A stretch of 64,000 bases of DNA, taken from positions 348,222-412,221 of the forward strand of contig NZ_JAPVBH010000005.1 of NCBI RefSeq assembly GCF_026967795.1, written 5' to 3'. Source of the DNA: Modestobacter sp. VKM Ac-2986. Its GTDB lineage: Bacteria > Actinomycetota > Actinomycetes > Mycobacteriales > Geodermatophilaceae. Shown here piece after piece: positions 31,968 to 40,148 of this stretch. Under the pieces are notes generated by a model. The model saw only the letters and a program-made list of their open reading frames with translations. It made no database searches and was not told the origin of the DNA. A program made the position numbers and the translations under genes. Each line of letters opens with the position of its first letter. Within the stretch, counting starts at the first letter, position 1.

Positions 31968-31976
31968 AGATCCCCC

Positions 31977-32657
31977 GTGCCCAGCGCCGTCCTCGACGCC
32001 TCCCGCGTCCCCGCCGGAGCCCCGCAGGGCGCACCGGCGGTCCGCGCCACCCGGCCTGCCCGCCGGCGGCGCACCCCGCTGCCGGTCGCCGCCGCCGGTG
32101 TCCTGTCGGTCGTGGAGTCCCTCGCCCTGCTGGCCTTCGGCCTCACCGGGCTCGGCAGCCTCTTCACCGGGGTCACCCGGCTGCCCGGGGCGGTGGTGGC
32201 CGCCGCGCTGCTCCTGCTCGCCGCCTGGGTCGTGCTCGCCGCCGGTGCCGGCGCCGTCCTCGTCGACGGCGCCGGCCGCCGGCTGCTCGTCGGGGTCGCG
32301 GTCGCCGAGATCGGCGGGTGCCTGGCCCTCGCCGTCCACGGGCTGACCGGTCCCGGTGGCGTGCGGCTCGTCGCCGTGGCCGGGGACGTCGGCCTGCCGG
32401 TGCCCGCGCTCGCGCTGCTGGGCCTCGCCGTCCCGACCGGGAAGCTGCTGCTGGCCAGCGCGCCGTCCGCACTGGCCTGGGTCGCCGCCGGCGGCCGCCC
32501 CCGCGCCCCGCGCCGGGCACCGGTCGCCCCCGAGCACCGCGTGCTGCGCGGCGTCACGGTCGTCTGCATCGGTCTGGCCCTGGCCGGGGTGGCCGTGCTC
32601 GGCGCCCCCGCGGACGGCCCGGCACCGACGACGGCCGCGGTCACCGGCGCTCCCTGA
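31977..32657 (+). CDS. Four-helix hypothetical membrane protein
   Basis: 226 residues. A polar, Arg-rich N-terminus (1-38) is followed by four hydrophobic segments: [71 protein letters not shown] and a less regular [24 protein letters not shown]-terminal helix ([21 protein letters not shown]) follows. No family recognised. Start GTG 31977 follows AGGAGA, part of which lies in a perfect 30-bp palindrome, so expression may be controlled at the DNA or RNA level. Confidence 0.65.
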   Translation: MPSAVLDASRVPAGAPQGAPAVRATRPARRRRTPLPVAAAGVLSVVESLALLAFGLTGLGSLFTGVTRLPGAVVAAALLLLAAWVVLAAGAGAVLVDGAGRRLLVGVAVAEIGGCLALAVHGLTGPGGVRLVAVAGDVGLPVPALALLGLAVPTGKLLLASAPSALAWVAAGGRPRAPRRAPVAPEHRVLRGVTVVCIGLALAGVAVLGAPADGPAPTTAAVTGAP

Positions 32658-32692
32658 GCCCGCCGCCTGCGAACCGGGTGGACCGACCTCAC

Positions 32693-32698
32693 TACCCT
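32693..32698 (+). promoter_or_regulatory. -10 box of metG (leaderless)
   Basis: TACCCT followed by exactly six bases and the GTG start of metG. The geometry is the same as for galU, the folate ligase and pmt. Confidence 0.6.
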
Positions 32699-32704
32699 CG
32701 TGCC

Positions 32705-34528
32705 GTGACAGATCGGCACATCCTCACCGCCGTCGCGTGGCCCTACGCCAACGGCCCGCGGCACATCGGACACGTCTCCGGCTTCGGCGTCCCCTCCGAC
32801 GTCTTCAGCCGGTTCCACCGGATGAGCGGCGACAAGGTGCTGATGGTCAGCGGCACCGACGAGCACGGGACGCCGATCACGGTCGCCGCCGATGCCGAGG
32901 GGGTCACCCCGCGGCAGATCGCCGACCGCAACAACCGCATCATCGTCGACGACCTGGCCAGCCTCGGGCTCAGCTACGACCTCTTCACCCGGACGACGAC
33001 GGTCAACCACCGCAACGTCAGCCAGGAGATCTTCCTGGGCCTGCTGAAGAACGGCTACGTCTTCCCCAAGACCACGCTGGGCGCGATCAGCCCGTCCACC
33101 GGCCGCACGCTGCCCGACCGCTACATCGAGGGCACCTGCCCGATCTGCGGCTACGACGGCGCGCGCGGCGACCAGTGCGACAACTGCGGCAACCAGCTCG
33201 ACCCCACCGACCTGATCAACCCGGTGAGCCGGATCAACGGCGAGACGCCGAAGTTCGTCGAGAGCGAGCACTACTTCCTCGACCTGCCGGCCTTCGCCCG
33301 GGCGCTGGGGGACTGGCTGGCCACCCGCGGCAACTGGCGGCCCAACGTCCTGAACTTCAGCGTCAACCTGCTGGAGGACCTCAAGCCGCGCAGCTACACC
33401 CGCGACATCGACTGGGGCGTGCCCGTCCCGCTCGACGGCTGGCGTGACCGCGACGACAAGCGCATCTACGTCTGGTTCGACGCGGTCGTGGGCTACCTGT
33501 CGGCCTCGATCGAGTGGGCCCGCCGCTCCGGTGACCCGGAGGCCTGGCGGCAGTGGTGGCAGACGCCGGACGCCGACGCCTACTACTTCATGGGCAAGGA
33601 CAACATCGTCTTCCACGCCGAGATCTGGCCGGCGCAGCTGCTGGGCTACAACGGCGGTGGCGACAAGGGCGGGACGCCGGGCTCCTACGGCGCGCTGAAC
33701 CTGCCCACCGAGGTGGTGTCCAGCGAGTTCCTGACCATGGAGGGGCGCAAGTTCTCCTCCTCGCGCAACGTCGTCATCTACGTGCGCGACTTCCTGGCCC
33801 GCTACGACGCCGACGCGCTGCGGTACTTCATCGCCGCGGCCGGCCCGGAGAGCCAGGACACCGACTTCACCTGGGCGGAGTTCCTGCGCCGCAACAACGA
33901 CGAGCTGGTCGCCGGCTGGGGCAACCTGGTCAACCGCTCGGTGTCGATGGCCGCCAAGAACGTCGGCGCGATCCCGACGCCGGGGGAGCTGACCGACGCC
34001 GACCGCGCGCTGCTGGCCGCCACCTCCGGCGCCTTCCCGGTCATCGGTGAGCTGCTAGGGCGCAACCGGCAGAAGGCCGCGGCCGCCGAGGCGATGCGGG
34101 TGGTCGGCGAGGCCAACAAGTACCTGTCGGACCAGGCGCCGTGGAAGCTCAAGGAGGACCCGGACCGCCGGGACACCGTGCTGCACACCGCGCTGCAGGC
34201 GATCAAGGACTGCAACACGCTGCTGACGCCGTTCCTCCCGCACTCGTCGCAGAAGGTGCACGAGCTGCTCGGCGGGACCGGCGTGTGGTCGGCCGCCCCG
34301 CAGATCGTGGAGACGACCGACCTCGACGACGGCTCGCCGTACCCGATCATCACCGGCGACTACGCCGCCAGCCAGGCCGTGTGGGCGTCCACGCCGCTGC
34401 CGCCGGCCGGCACGCCGCTGGCCACGCCGACGCCGGTGTTCACCAAGCTCGACCCCTCGATCGTGGAGGAGGAGCTCCGGCGTCTGGAGGAGGGCGGCCA
34501 GGGCGGTCCCACGGACGGCGAGGCGTGA
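32705..34528 (+). CDS. metG: Methionyl-tRNA synthetase
   Basis: 607 residues. Charges tRNA-Met; class I synthetase. HIGH motif at 20-23 ([11 protein letters not shown]), zinc-knuckle [17 protein letters not shown], the WFDA active-site motif ([19 protein letters not shown]), and the KMSKS loop as GRKFSSSRN. The anticodon-binding helical domain follows ([23 protein letters not shown]). It lacks the C-terminal tRNA-binding (EMAP-like) domain, as in other actinobacterial enzymes. GTG 32705 with TACCCT six bases upstream. In M. tuberculosis the gene (Rv1007c) also neighbours tatD and rpfB. Confidence 0.95.
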   Translation: MTDRHILTAVAWPYANGPRHIGHVSGFGVPSDVFSRFHRMSGDKVLMVSGTDEHGTPITVAADAEGVTPRQIADRNNRIIVDDLASLGLSYDLFTRTTTVNHRNVSQEIFLGLLKNGYVFPKTTLGAISPSTGRTLPDRYIEGTCPICGYDGARGDQCDNCGNQLDPTDLINPVSRINGETPKFVESEHYFLDLPAFARALGDWLATRGNWRPNVLNFSVNLLEDLKPRSYTRDIDWGVPVPLDGWRDRDDKRIYVWFDAVVGYLSASIEWARRSGDPEAWRQWWQTPDADAYYFMGKDNIVFHAEIWPAQLLGYNGGGDKGGTPGSYGALNLPTEVVSSEFLTMEGRKFSSSRNVVIYVRDFLARYDADALRYFIAAAGPESQDTDFTWAEFLRRNNDELVAGWGNLVNRSVSMAAKNVGAIPTPGELTDADRALLAATSGAFPVIGELLGRNRQKAAAAEAMRVVGEANKYLSDQAPWKLKEDPDRRDTVLHTALQAIKDCNTLLTPFLPHSSQKVHELLGGTGVWSAAPQIVETTDLDDGSPYPIITGDYAASQAVWASTPLPPAGTPLATPTPVFTKLDPSIVEEELRRLEEGGQGGPTDGEA

Positions 34529-34566
34529 CCCGCCCACCAGCCGACACCGCTCGCCGGGATCCCAGC

Positions 34567-34592
34567 GGGGCCATGTCCCCGAACACGGCCCC
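34567..34592. repeat. Hairpin repeat family 2, copy 2
   Basis: GGGGCCATGT, loop CCCCGA, ACACGGCCCC; nearly the same as 1403-1426. It lies 38 bases after the metG stop. Confidence 0.55.
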
Positions 34593-34620
34593 TCTGGGCC
34601 GCGCTCGGACAGGGGCGACG

Positions 34621-34653
34621 ATGGCCACTCCCGCCCTCGGGGGCGAGCGGTGA
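34621..34653 (+). CDS. Ten-codon leader ORF overlapping tatD start
   Basis: ATG at 34621 encodes MATPALGGER and stops at TGA 34651-34653, overlapping the tatD start codon as GTGA. Such an overlap can couple translation of tatD to the leader. The peptide itself has no recognised function, and the reading could be coincidental. Confidence 0.35.
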   Translation: MATPALGGER

Positions 34654-35516
34654 GCCGGTCGGCGTCGTCGCGGGCGAACAAGCGGGGCGAGCCGCCGCCG
34701 TCGCCGGAGCCGCTGCCGGCACCCGCGGTCGACAGCCACACGCACTTCGACATCGCCGTGGGCGGTGAGGACCGCGAGCCCACGCCCGCGGAGGTCGACG
34801 AGGCGGTCGAGGCCGCGGTCGCCGTCGGGGTGACCCGGCTGGTGCAGGTCGGGGTGGACGCCGCGTCGTCCCGCTGGTCGGCCGAGCTCGCCGCCCGGCG
34901 TCCGGAGGTGCTGGCCGCGGTCGCGCTGCACCCGAACGAGGCCGGCGCCGGTGCGGCCACGCCCGAGGCGCTGGCCGAGATCGACCGGCTGGCGGCGCTG
35001 CCCCGGGTGCGGGCGGTGGGGGAGACCGGGCTGGACCGGTACCGCACCGGCGAGGACGGCTGGGCCGCGCAGGAGGCGTCCTTCCGGGCGCACATCGACA
35101 TCGCCAAGCGGCACGGGATCGCGCTGGTGGTCCACGACCGCGACGCCCACGACGAGGTGCTGCGCGTGCTCGAGGACGAGGGCGCGCCGGAGCACACCGT
35201 GCTGCACTGCTTCTCCGGGGACGCGGGGTTTGCCCGGGCCTGCATCGACCGCGGCTACGTGCTGTCCTTCGCCGGCACGCTGACCTTCGGCAACGCCGGG
35301 TACCTGCGCGAGGCCGCCGCCCTGACGCCGCTGGACCAGCTGCTGGTCGAGACCGACGCACCGTTCCTCACCCCGGCGCCGCTGCGGGGCCGGCCCAACG
35401 CCGCACGGCTGGTGCCGCACACCGTGCGCGCGCTCGCCGAGGTCACCGGCACCGGGCTGGAGCAGCTCTGCGACACCCTCACCGCCACCGCCGAGCGGGT
35501 CTTCGGGCCCTGGTGA
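34650..35516 (+). CDS. tatD: TatD-family metal-dependent deoxyribonuclease
   Basis: 288 residues. TIM-barrel hydrolase; TatD has 3'-5' DNA exonuclease activity. Visible: the metal site VDSHTHFD (His30, His32), VGETGLDRYRT (conserved Glu), ALVVHDRDAHDEVL, LHCFSGDAGFARACIDRGYVLSFAG, and LVETDAPFLTPAPLRGRPNAARLVPHTV with the catalytic Asp. The first 27 residues are a polar extension. GTG 34650 overlaps a ten-codon leader ORF by four bases. It lies between metG and rpfB as in other actinobacteria. Confidence 0.93.
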   Translation: MSRSASSRANKRGEPPPSPEPLPAPAVDSHTHFDIAVGGEDREPTPAEVDEAVEAAVAVGVTRLVQVGVDAASSRWSAELAARRPEVLAAVALHPNEAGAGAATPEALAEIDRLAALPRVRAVGETGLDRYRTGEDGWAAQEASFRAHIDIAKRHGIALVVHDRDAHDEVLRVLEDEGAPEHTVLHCFSGDAGFARACIDRGYVLSFAGTLTFGNAGYLREAAALTPLDQLLVETDAPFLTPAPLRGRPNAARLVPHTVRALAEVTGTGLEQLCDTLTATAERVFGPW

Positions 35517-35627
35517 ACCTCCCGCCCCCACCCCTGACGGGTACGGGGCGGGGCGTCCTGGCGGGGCCTGGGTGCGCGACGCGCCCGGGGACGGCCACGA
35601 CCGGCCCGACAGGGGGACACTGACCAC

Positions 35628-36464
35628 GTGGGCCGCCTGATCGCGTTCGTCCTCTTCATCGCCCTGCTGGTCCCGGCCGCCGCGCTGGCCCGGGCCTGGT
35701 CGCTGGCTGCCGGCCGCCGGGCGGTGGCCGCTGCGGCGGTCGGCTTCGTCGAGCTGTCCCCGGCCGGCTCCGCCGAGCTGTCCCGGCAGGCCGTGCACGG
35801 CCGCCGGGTGCGGCAGCTGGGCTGGCTGCTCGGGGTGGCCGGCATCGTGGCCAGCGTCGTGCTGTTCGCCGAGGCGTCGGTGTTCCTGTGGCTGCCCGCG
35901 CTGGCCGCCGGGCTGCTGGCCGGGGTGCTGCTGGCCGAGGTCACCCGGCCGCGACCGCGCTGGGCGGTCGCCCGCCCCGCCCGCCGTCCCGCCCGCGGGG
36001 AGCAGGTGTCGCTGGTGCTGCTGTGGAGCATGCGGGCGGCCGTGGCGGGGGAGCTGGTGACCGCCGTGCTGCTGGGGTCCTCCGGCCACCTGTCCGACGC
36101 CGCGCTCACCGCGCTCGTGGTCACCGCCGCCCTCGGCTGGCTGCTGGCCGAGCTGGCGCTGGCCCGGGTGCTGTTCCGGCCGCTGCCGGCCGAGGGTGCC
36201 GACCTGCCCGTCGACGAGGCGCAGCGCACCTGGACCGCGCACCTGGTCGTGGCCGGGGCCAGCGTGCTGGCGCTGGTCCCGCTGGGGGTCCTGCTGCTCG
36301 TCGCCGGGGTCGACCTCGGCGACGAGGTGCGCGACGGCGCCGGCCTGCTGCCGGTGGCGCTGGTTGCCGGCGGGTTCGGCGCGCTCGCCGCCGGCCTGGC
36401 CGTGGCCGGCTACCTGCTCACCTGGCTGCGGCCGCTGCGCCAGGGCGCCGCCGCGCTGGCCTGA
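35628..36464 (+). CDS. Multi-spanning hypothetical membrane protein
   Basis: 278 residues, unrecognised. Hydrophobic segments: GRLIAFVLFIALLVPAAALARA, LGWLLGVAGIVASVVLFAEASVFLWLPALAAGLLAGVLLAEVT, AVAGELVTAVLLGSS, LTALVVTAALGWLLAELALARVLF, LVVAGASVLALVPLGVLLLVAGV and VALVAGGFGALAAGLAVAGYLLTWL, so about seven TM helices. GTG 35628 has GACACT six bases upstream (weak box), and no Shine-Dalgarno sequence. No catalytic motif is evident. Confidence 0.65.
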   Translation: MGRLIAFVLFIALLVPAAALARAWSLAAGRRAVAAAAVGFVELSPAGSAELSRQAVHGRRVRQLGWLLGVAGIVASVVLFAEASVFLWLPALAAGLLAGVLLAEVTRPRPRWAVARPARRPARGEQVSLVLLWSMRAAVAGELVTAVLLGSSGHLSDAALTALVVTAALGWLLAELALARVLFRPLPAEGADLPVDEAQRTWTAHLVVAGASVLALVPLGVLLLVAGVDLGDEVRDGAGLLPVALVAGGFGALAAGLAVAGYLLTWLRPLRQGAAALA

Positions 36465-36826
36465 CCGCCGCGGCGCCGGCCCGACCGTCGGTGCACGGGC
36501 CGGACCCTGTGGGCTTGCCCACCGTGCCCGTCGCTGGACGACCCGCCAACACGCCGTCCACTGTCACGTCCCGTGTCGGCGTGCCTGCGGAACGACTTGT
36601 CGACCTGCTGGTGTCCTGACTCAGCACGGTTGTGTCAGCGAGTTCGTTCGTTATCGTGTCGTGACCGACAGCCGGGGTGGGGAACACCCAGGTGGTCGTG
36701 CACGGCCGGGGTGACCCCCTGATCGCGACGACGACGGGTTCGCCTGCTCCTGGGAGCCGCCTGACGGTGGTGCCCTCCGCCTGCGGCCCGGTTCCCCTGC
36801 CCGGGTCCTGCTGACCTGGATGTGTT
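36465..36826 (+). promoter_or_regulatory. rpfB promoter and structured leader (candidate c-di-AMP riboswitch region)
   Basis: 362 bases without a gene. TTGTGT (36630-36635), 16 bases, TATCGT (36652-36657) is a good sigma-A-type promoter, predicting a leader of about 160 nt. The leader contains GGGGTGGGGAAC (36674-36685), GGGGTGA (36708-36714) and further GC-rich stems. ydaO/yuaA c-di-AMP riboswitches occur upstream of rpf genes in actinobacteria and contain paired GGGGRAC- and GGGGTGA-like blocks. I could not match the complete consensus, so the class is tentative. Confidence 0.4.
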
Positions 36827-37942
36827 GTGCGCCGATCGTTGAAGTCCTGCCTGTTCGCGGTGGTCCTCCTGGGCCTCGTGGCGGGCGTCGCCGCCTACTT
36901 CGCGGCCGAGAAGTCGTTGACCCTCACCGTCGACGGCCAGTCCCGCCTGGTGACCACCTACGCCGGCACGGCCGCTGAGGTGCTCGCCGACGAGGGGCTC
37001 ACCCCCGCCGCGCACGACGTCGTGCTGCCCGCCCTGGGCACCGACGTCAACGACGGCGACACGATCGTGGTCAACCGCGCCCGCCCGCTGACGCTCACCG
37101 TCGACGGCGTGCGCAGCGAGGTCGTCACCACCGCGCTGTCGGTGGACGACGCGCTCGACCAGCTCGGCTACCGCACCGACCAGCTGCAGCTGTCGGCCGA
37201 CCGCAGCGAGCGTCTGCCGCTGGACGGCATGGACCTGGCCATCACCACCAGCAAGGACGTGCGGCTGGTCGCCGACGGCCACGAGCGCGTGGTCACCACC
37301 ACCGCCGCCACGGCCGGCGACCTCCTCGCCGAGCAGGGCATCGCGCTGTCGGCCACCGACCGCACCTCCCTCTACCCGGCCCAGCCGCTGCTGGGCGGGA
37401 TGGTCCTGCGGGTCACCCGCGTGCAGGTCGAGGAGGTCACCGAGGTCGAGACGATCGACTACGAGACCGTCGAGACCGAGGACGCCGAGGCCCTCGAGGG
37501 CGAGCGCACCGTCACGCAGGAGGGCGTCGAGGGCGCCCGCACCACCACCTGGCGGGTCACCGTCACCGACGGCGTCGAGACCGGCCGCGAGCAGGTCTCC
37601 TCCGCGGTGACCGAGAAGCCGGTCGAGCAGCAGGTCTCCGTCGGCACCAAGCCCGAGCCCGAGCCGGCGCCCGCTGCAGTCGCGGCCGGCGCCCCGGCCA
37701 CCGCCGACGGCCTGAACTGGGCCGCGCTGGCCCGGTGCGAGTCCGGCGGCCGCCCCAACGCGGTCAGCGCCAGCGGCACCTACCGCGGCATGTACCAGTT
37801 CTCCCGGGCCACCTGGGCCGGCGTGGGTGGCAGCGGCGACCCCGCCGCCGCCTCGGTCGAGGAGCAGACGATGCGCGCGCAGATGCTCTACGCCCGCAGT
37901 GGGGCCGGCCAGTGGGGCTGCGGCAGCCACCTGTTCGACTGA
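36827..37942 (+). CDS. rpfB: Resuscitation-promoting factor RpfB-type lysozyme-like protein
   Basis: 371 residues. Secreted or anchored muralytic protein that promotes regrowth of dormant cells. N-terminal signal/anchor helix ([21 protein letters not shown]), three DUF348 repeats ([84 protein letters not shown]), a G5 domain (about 200-280), a Pro/Ala linker, then the Rpf domain [40 protein letters not shown] with the catalytic Glu in CESGG. Its stop overlaps the ATG of a 12-codon minigene (TGATG). GTG 36827. Confidence 0.95.
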   Translation: MRRSLKSCLFAVVLLGLVAGVAAYFAAEKSLTLTVDGQSRLVTTYAGTAAEVLADEGLTPAAHDVVLPALGTDVNDGDTIVVNRARPLTLTVDGVRSEVVTTALSVDDALDQLGYRTDQLQLSADRSERLPLDGMDLAITTSKDVRLVADGHERVVTTTAATAGDLLAEQGIALSATDRTSLYPAQPLLGGMVLRVTRVQVEEVTEVETIDYETVETEDAEALEGERTVTQEGVEGARTTTWRVTVTDGVETGREQVSSAVTEKPVEQQVSVGTKPEPEPAPAAVAAGAPATADGLNWAALARCESGGRPNAVSASGTYRGMYQFSRATWAGVGGSGDPAAASVEEQTMRAQMLYARSGAGQWGCGSHLFD

Positions 37943-37980
37943 TGGCGGACCTCTCCACCGGTCCGCGGGTGCGGACCTGA
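37942..37980 (+). CDS. 12-codon minigene bridging rpfB and rsmA
   Basis: ATG 37942 overlaps the rpfB stop (TGATG) and encodes [12 protein letters not shown]; its TGA (37978-37980) overlaps the apparent CTG start of rsmA (CTGA). A seven-bp hairpin GGTCCGC-GGGT-GCGGACC (37960-37977) covers its end and pairs the first base of the CTG. It may act as a translational coupler; expression is not proven. Confidence 0.35.
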   Translation: MADLSTGPRVRT

Positions 37981-38867
37981 GCGCCACCCCGGAGCAGTCC
38001 GACGGGCTGCTGGGCCCGGCCGCCATCCGCGACCTCGCCCAGCAGCTCGACCTGCGTCCGACCAAGCAGCTCGGGCAGAACTTCCTGCACGACGCCAACA
38101 CCATCCGCCGCATCGTCCGCACCGCCGACCTCAGCCCGGACGACGTCGTCCTGGAGGTCGGCCCGGGCCTGGGGTCGCTGACCCTGGGCCTGCTCGGCGC
38201 CTGCGCGCACGTCACCGCCGTGGAGATCGACCCGCGGCTGGCCGAGCAGCTCCCGCGCACCGTCGCCGAGCGGACGCCGCAGTGGGCCGAGCGGCTCACC
38301 GTGGTCACCGCCGACGCCCTGCGCGTGACCGAGGTGCCGGGCCCCCCGCCCACCGCGCTGGTGGCCAACCTGCCCTACAACATCGCGGTGCCGGTGCTGC
38401 TGCACCTGCTGGAGCTGCTGCCCTCGCTGACCAGCGCCCTCGTGCTGGTGCAGGCCGAGGTGGCCGACCGGCTCGCCGCCGCCCCCGGGACGGCGTCCTA
38501 CGGCGTGCCCAGCGTCAAGGCCGCCTGGTACGCCGACGTCCGCCGGGCCGGCAACGTCCCGCGCCCGGTGTTCTGGCCGGTGCCCAACGTCGACTCCGGG
38601 CTGGTCGCGCTCACCCGGCGGCCCGCGCCCCCCGGTGACCGGGCGGCTACCTTCGCCGCGGTCGACGCCGCCTTCGCCACCCGGCGCAAGGGCCTGCGCG
38701 CCGCCCTCGCCCGCTGGGCCGGCAGCCCCGCGGCGGCCGAGACCCGGTTGCGGGCCGCCGGCATCGACCCCACGACCCGCGGTGAGCAGCTGTCGGTCAC
38801 CGACTTCGCCCGGCTGGCCGCCACCCCCGAGGTCGGCACCGACCCCTCGGGCGCGGTGGCAGGCTGA
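37977..38867 (+). CDS. rsmA: 16S rRNA dimethyladenosine transferase RsmA/KsgA, apparent CTG start
   Basis: 296 residues from CTG 37977 ([47 protein letters not shown]). Dimethylates A1518/A1519 of 16S rRNA using SAM. Visible: GQNFLHD, SAM motif [27 protein letters not shown], catalytic NLPYNIAVP (near residue 132), and the C-terminal [12 protein letters not shown] helix. The frame has no ATG, GTG or TTG before the conserved [10 protein letters not shown]. The upstream in-frame codons lead back into antisense-like sequence, so CTG at the minigene stop is the best start. Confidence 0.85.
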   Translation: MSATPEQSDGLLGPAAIRDLAQQLDLRPTKQLGQNFLHDANTIRRIVRTADLSPDDVVLEVGPGLGSLTLGLLGACAHVTAVEIDPRLAEQLPRTVAERTPQWAERLTVVTADALRVTEVPGPPPTALVANLPYNIAVPVLLHLLELLPSLTSALVLVQAEVADRLAAAPGTASYGVPSVKAAWYADVRRAGNVPRPVFWPVPNVDSGLVALTRRPAPPGDRAATFAAVDAAFATRRKGLRAALARWAGSPAAAETRLRAAGIDPTTRGEQLSVTDFARLAATPEVGTDPSGAVAG

Positions 38868-38871
38868 GGGG

Positions 38872-39840
38872 ATGAGCAACACGACGGCCGGTGGCCCCGG
38901 CCGGATCGCCGGTGACGGCTCCGTGGTGGCCCGGGCGCCGGCCAAGGTCAACGTCCACCTCGGGGTGGGCCCGCTGCGCGCCGACGGCTTCCACGAGCTG
39001 CAGACGGTGTTCCTGGCCGTCTCGCTCTTCGACACCGTCACCGTGCGCCGGTCGACGGGCCTGTCGCTGGAGGTCCGCGGTGAGGGCACGGCTGACGGCG
39101 CCGGGCCGGCCGTCGTGCCCAGCGACTCCCGCAACCTCGTCTGGAAGGCCGCCGAGCTGCTCGCCCGGCACGCCGGGGTGTCCGCCGACGCGCACCTGGT
39201 CGTCGACAAGTCGATCCCGGCCGCCGCCGGGCTGGCCGGGGGCAGCGCCGACGCCGCGGCCACCCTCGTCGCCCTCGACGCGCTGTGGGGCACCCACGCC
39301 ACCCGCGGCGACCTGGCCGCGCTGGCCGCCCAGCTCGGCAGCGACGTCCCGTTCAGCCTGCTCGGCGGGGTCGCGCTCGGCACCGGCCGTGGTGAGCAGC
39401 TCTCGCCGGTGCTGGCCCGCCGGCGCTGGGACTGGGTGCTGGGCATCGCGGGGGAGGGGCTGTCCACCCCGACGGTCTACGGCGAGCTGGACGCCCTGCG
39501 CGCGGCCGGGGAGATCCCCGACGGCGCCGTCGCCGCCTCGACCGAGCCGGTGCTCGCCGCGCTGCGCAGCGGCCCGGTGGCTGCGCTGGCCGCGGCGCTG
39601 ACCAACGACCTGCAGGCACCGGCCGTGCGGCTGCGTCCCGAGCTCCGCCGCGCGCTGCGTGCGGCCACCGAGGCCGGCGCCGCCGCGGCCCTGGTCAGCG
39701 GGTCCGGGCCGACCGTGGCCGCGCTGGCCGAGGACGAGGACGGCGCCGCCCGGCTGGCCGCCGACCTGGCCGGCGCCGGGACCTTCCGCGCCGTGCGCGC
39801 GGTGCACGGCCCGGTGCCCGGCGCCCGCCTGGTGGGCTGA
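38872..39840 (+). CDS. ispE: 4-diphosphocytidyl-2-C-methyl-D-erythritol kinase
   Basis: 322 residues. GHMP kinase of the MEP isoprenoid pathway. Visible: the N-terminal substrate site RAPAKVNVHLGVGPLRADGFHELQTVFLAV, the ATP loop PAAAGLAGGSADAAATLVALD (about 116-136), QLGSDVPFSLLGGVALGTGRGE, and the C-terminal ALVSGSGPTVAALAED. ATG 38872 is four bases after the rsmA stop. A CAGGCT box six bases upstream and a GAGGGG directly before ATG both occur, so the initiation mode is ambiguous. Its stop codon starts repeat C. Confidence 0.95.
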   Translation: MSNTTAGGPGRIAGDGSVVARAPAKVNVHLGVGPLRADGFHELQTVFLAVSLFDTVTVRRSTGLSLEVRGEGTADGAGPAVVPSDSRNLVWKAAELLARHAGVSADAHLVVDKSIPAAAGLAGGSADAAATLVALDALWGTHATRGDLAALAAQLGSDVPFSLLGGVALGTGRGEQLSPVLARRRWDWVLGIAGEGLSTPTVYGELDALRAAGEIPDGAVAASTEPVLAALRSGPVAALAAALTNDLQAPAVRLRPELRRALRAATEAGAAAALVSGSGPTVAALAEDEDGAARLAADLAGAGTFRAVRAVHGPVPGARLVG

Positions 39841-39900
39841 GGGAGGCCCCCCTCGCCCCCACCACTCGCTCCGCTCACGGCGGGCCCCTCCGAGGGGGCC
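39838..39900 (+). repeat. Stop-codon-anchored hairpin repeat, family 1 copy C
   Basis: TGAGGGAGGCCCCCCTCG opens with the ispE stop; the outer stem GGCCCCCCTCG pairs with CGAGGGGGCC at 39891-39900. The inner region is less regular than in copy B. It probably terminates the rpfB-ispE operon. Confidence 0.7.
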
Positions 39901-39990
39901 GGAGTCCCGCCCGGACCCGCGAGGGTCGGGGGGGAGAGCGGGTCGGTCAACTACGCTCGACGCTGCACCGCCGGTCCACGCCGGCGGTGG

Positions 39991-40066
39991 TGGGGGATGG
40001 GGTAATCGGCAGCCCGCCGGCCTTTGGAGCCGTGCAGTCTCGGTTCGAGTCCGAGTCCCCCAGCCA
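39991..40066 (+). tRNA. tRNA-Gln (anticodon TTG)
   Basis: 76 bases including an encoded CCA. The acceptor TGGGGGA pairs with TCCCCCA (U1-A72 start typical of tRNA-Gln), D arm with GGTAATCGGCAG, anticodon loop CTTTGGA giving TTG (reads CAA), T arm CTCGGTTCGAGTCCGAG, discriminator G. A TACGCT sequence at 39952-39957 may be its -10 box. Confidence 0.92.
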
Positions 40067-40148
40067 GTCCGCGGACGCGCGTGGACGGCGCCGGGCGCAC
40101 CAGCCCTGCACCGCCGGACGCCGTCCCCCGCCCGTCCCGAGGAGCCAG

